Under the pieces are notes generated by a model. The model was not told the origin of the DNA, did no database searches, and was given only the letters and a program-made list of their open reading frames with translations. The position numbers were made by a program, and so were the translations under genes. A stretch of 64,000 nucleotides of DNA, taken from the NCBI GenBank assembly GCA_900498245.1, contig LS998015.1, forward strand, positions 919,224 through 983,223. Reading direction: 5' to 3'. Below are positions 62,601 to 64,000 of the stretch, piece after piece. This stretch comes from Candidatus Zixiibacteriota bacterium (lineage in GTDB: Bacteria > Zixibacteria > MSB-5A5 > GN15 > PGXB01). Each line of letters begins with the position of its first letter. The stretch's first letter is position 1.

Positions 62601-63001
62601 ATTACCCGCCCATCCTTGGACCACCCCATCACCACCACATCCGGCCCGAACCGTTCCGGGGTATTTTTTATTCCCGGATGAAAAGTCAGCCGCTTCGGCT
62701 CTCCGCCGGTGACCGGCATCACATAAACCGCCATGTCGCCGTCATATTGTCCGTCGAAGGCGATCATGGAACCGTCGGGTGAAAATCTGGGGAAAAGTTC
62801 CAGACCGTCATGGCTGGTCAGCCGGGTCGCGGCTCCGCCGGTGCGGGGGGCGACATAAATATCGCCGCCGTACGAAAATGTAACTTTATCCTGGCTGACA
62901 TTCGGGAAGCGCAGCAGACGGGCTTCCGTTCCCGTTTGGGCCTGAATGGCGCCGCTCAGCAGAATCATGCAGAACAGCGTGAGCAATAAAACTCGTCTCA
63001 T
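59696..63001 (-). CDS. secreted tricorn-like S41 protease
   Basis: 1101 residues from the ATG at 63001 (GGAG 5 bp upstream). A signal peptide is followed by a large PD40/WD-like beta-propeller region (LTSHDGLELFPRFSPDGSMI, GSWSPDGKWIVYISDTTGED), a Lys/Glu-rich linker near 590-620, a C1 helical domain, a PDZ domain (GVDVKDGDYLLAINGHDVTA) and the S41 catalytic domain. The nucleophile Ser is in NQYSCSDGDIF, as in tricorn, and YNGGGFVSHLIL is present. Tricorn of archaea is cytosolic; this one is exported and would degrade peptides outside the cytoplasm. A terminator follows. Confidence 0.93.
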   Translation of the reverse strand: MRRVLLLTLFCMILLSGAIQAQTGTEARLLRFPNVSQDKVTFSYGGDIYVAPRTGGAATRLTSHDGLELFPRFSPDGSMIAFDGQYDGDMAVYVMPVTGGEPKRLTFHPGIKNTPERFGPDVVVMGWSKDGRVMYRSRKDAMSWWEGRVYLVDPKGGMSVPMPMPSAGFTSFSPDGKKVAYCPIFRDFRTWKRYRGGMAQDVWIYDLQTNDAQKITDWSGTDNVPMWYGDKIYFNSDRTSNPDSAGTLNIWCYDTKTKETRQVTKFDEFDVRWPSLGPDAIAFENGGYLYLLNLPSEQAHKVAIDIITDKHTVRPEIEKAYERIYDFDIAPDGKRAVFSGRGDIFTVPAKEGNTRDLTNTSGAKEVAGSWSPDGKWIVYISDTTGEDEIYLVSQDGKERVRLTTDGHCRRYNPLWSPDSKKLAFADKEWNLYYIDVAAKKVTKIEKSKKSQIRAYTWSPDSKFIAYGKSADNDIAAIYIYSLSDGSIHQVTPASTNDYSPAFDPEGKYLYFLSDRNFNPILSDYEFMAVNSSITNLYLLLLSATEKSPFAPKSDEVTVTEAPDQKKEDKGAPKKEEGKGEKEKKATEVKIDYDGIYDRQVAFDLPPGNYYGLSAIPGAVFYISVPMRGLEGNVGGGEQVLHKYILADKKDNDFAPGADNYSIAANNEKMIIRKGNEYYICGTGGKKADFEDARVNVSRMEMVVDHPQEYRQMYNEAWRMMRDYFYDANMHGVDWKKIHDRFEPLVPYVINRYDFTYILGEMIGSLCCSHTYTGGGEMERIPPSKTGLFGCDFAVDQAANRIKIARILKGENWDEGLRSPLQEPGVDVKDGDYLLAINGHDVTAAIDPYSLTGNTVGETVTLTVNNRPSNDGARDVTIRPIDSEELLRYYNWVVERRHIVDSASGGKIGYIHIPDMEGFGLIRFMKMFYNQELKEGLILDDRYNGGGFVSHLILQRLREQVMAMGVGREGEPEPEGLNAYMLTLMNQYSCSDGDIFPYFFREYKLGPLMGKRTWGGVVGIGGFPPLLDGGYVTIPQGTFYDLKGNWAIENVGVVPDIEADNLPVRVLAGHDDQLEQAIAYLLKEITEHPKKLPPRPAPPTPR

Positions 63002-63275
63002 AAAAACTCCATGATAATTGGGTATGAGGACATAATGCATCTGAAATTACCTGTCCCCTTAATACGTCGGTTAGAACTCATAAGTTTTGTCTCAAATAAG
63101 AATTAGCAATTTAGAAGAATCCCGGCGTTTGGCAATCCCCCGCCGCAAATATTTTTTCCAATTACAGGCCGCCCCCTCCATCCCATTTCCTGTTTTTTTC
63201 CCTAAAATGCAACCCCGGCCCCCTTCCGGCCGTCTAATAGACCAGAAATCCTCAAACTAACATGGGAGAAAAGTA

Positions 63276-64000
63276 ATGCGATCAACTTTTATATTTTTGA
63301 CAGTGCTCCTGTTCCTGGCCGCCGCGGCCTCTGCCGACTATTCCGAAACCCGAACCCTGAATCTGCCCACCGCGAACCTGCGGCAAATGGTGATCGAATG
63401 CGGCGCCGGATCCCTCGATATCAAAGGGGTCGAAAATATTTCCGATATCGAAGTCACCGCTGAAATCGTCCTGGATAATTTCAGCAAGGGCGAGGCCCAG
63501 AAATATATGGATCGATATATGAAACTGGAACTCAGACCCAGGGGTTCTACCGCCTACCTGAAAAGCACCTTCGAAGAAAGCGGCATCTCTTTTGGATCCT
63601 TCTTTCGCAATAAATCGGCCCAAATCAATCTGGTCGTAAAAATTCCCAAAAATTTGGCGCTGGAAGTTGATGACGGCTCCGGCGATATCAGAATCGTCGA
63701 TATTGCCGCCAATGTTGAAATCGAAGACGGTTCCGGGGGAATAATCATCCGCAATATCGGCGGCGATTTGAGAATCGATGACGGCTCCGGCGAAATTGAA
63801 ATTGTCGGGATCACCGGAAATCTTGATATCGACGACGGTTCCGGGGAGATCGATGTCGAGGATATCGGCGGCAGTGTCCGTATCGATGACGGTTCCGGGG
63901 ATATGAGTGTCGCCAGGGTAGAGGGCTCGGTCGAAGTTGACGATGGTTCCGGGGATATCCGGATTGACGGGGTCAAGCGGGATGTCAACATCATCAGCGA
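63276..64000 (+). CDS. DUF4097 family repeat protein, N-terminal part
   Basis: Runs off the right edge; about 241 residues are visible. The ATG at 63276 follows GGGAGAAA. A signal peptide (FIFLTVLLFLAAAASA) is followed by a DUF4097 (putative adhesin) fold that becomes an 18-residue repeat built on (E/D)DGSG(D/E)I, at least six copies from 63667 to 63960. Such repeats predict a parallel beta-solenoid. Function unknown; many relatives are surface or periplasmic. Confidence 0.85.
   Translation, partial: MRSTFIFLTVLLFLAAAASADYSETRTLNLPTANLRQMVIECGAGSLDIKGVENISDIEVTAEIVLDNFSKGEAQKYMDRYMKLELRPRGSTAYLKSTFEESGISFGSFFRNKSAQINLVVKIPKNLALEVDDGSGDIRIVDIAANVEIEDGSGGIIIRNIGGDLRIDDGSGEIEIVGITGNLDIDDGSGEIDVEDIGGSVRIDDGSGDMSVARVEGSVEVDDGSGDIRIDGVKRDVNIIS

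Noticed and set aside
61538..62782. Long plus-strand open frame (414 codons) opposite the tricorn-like gene
   Set aside because: It is the antisense of a gene with clear family motifs; its own translation is Arg/Pro/Ile-rich with no domain, ribosome site or neighbour.
63554..63994. Minus-strand Ser/Pro-rich repeat frame at the right edge
   Set aside because: It is the antisense of the DDGSG repeat; the periodicity comes from the coding strand.

Overview
The window looks like the chromosome of a Gram-negative bacterium of the FCB superphylum, possibly a Zixibacteria-like lineage. Evidence: the short primary sigma factor closely resembles the Bacteroidetes/Chlorobi RpoD type; a secreted protein ends in the FCB-type sorting domain (YPNPFNPST motif); alternative complex III sits with a caa3 oxidase, as in Rhodothermus-like bacteria; and there are lipoproteins and an outer-membrane barrel. 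The phylum name is inference; no 16S rRNA is present. No phage, IS element or CRISPR array was seen.

Layout. 0-11 kb: end of a TolC-like efflux gene with an ABC exporter, then mixed metabolic and proteolytic genes (RidA, Fe-S protein, Tat aldo/keto reductase with ferredoxin tail, secreted bleomycin-hydrolase-like protease, LemA plus M48 protease). At 11.3 kb a HesB-like gene carries an in-frame TGA exactly where the family has Cys, i.e. a probable selenoprotein. 11.9-15.7 kb: two radical SAM/SPASM enzymes enclose two tiny 27-residue genes whose products share a near-identical N-terminal half and variable hydrophobic C-terminal half, followed by a His-containing two-repeat periplasmic protein. 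16-31.9 kb: heme O synthase, alternative complex III (actABCDEF), SCO, caa3 oxidase, heme A synthase, second SCO and DUF420 form one respiratory block with a strong promoter. A third peptide of the same tiny family lies just after it at 32.1 kb.

32.4-43.6 kb: sorted secreted protein, a kinase-pseudokinase fusion, MarC, a folate/pantothenate operon containing an aminotransferase homologue without its PLP lysine, HtrA with a consensus promoter, and RpoD. 43.6-46.8 kb: AT-richer surface-polysaccharide-like genes (GT39-type membrane protein, glucuronyl C5-epimerase-like lipoprotein) next to tRNA-Leu(CAG).

47-59 kb: an extracellular electron transfer locus. Transcribed leftwards, it holds an NHL-repeat protein, a hexaheme cytochrome strikingly like Geobacter OmcS (the cytochrome nanowire subunit), an outer-membrane barrel, two CsgG-like assembly proteins, a SurA-like isomerase, and 26-heme and 16-heme cytochromes, with a 7-heme cytochrome on the opposite strand. 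Upstream are three CRP/FNR-type sites spaced exactly 39 bp apart, two of them perfect TGTGA-N6-TCACA. 59.7-64 kb: a secreted tricorn-like protease and the start of a DUF4097 repeat protein.

The two strongest candidates for something undescribed are (i) the short-peptide/radical-SAM system that brackets the aerobic respiratory genes and (ii) the OmcS-like nanowire operon outside Desulfuromonadota with its own CRP-type control region.
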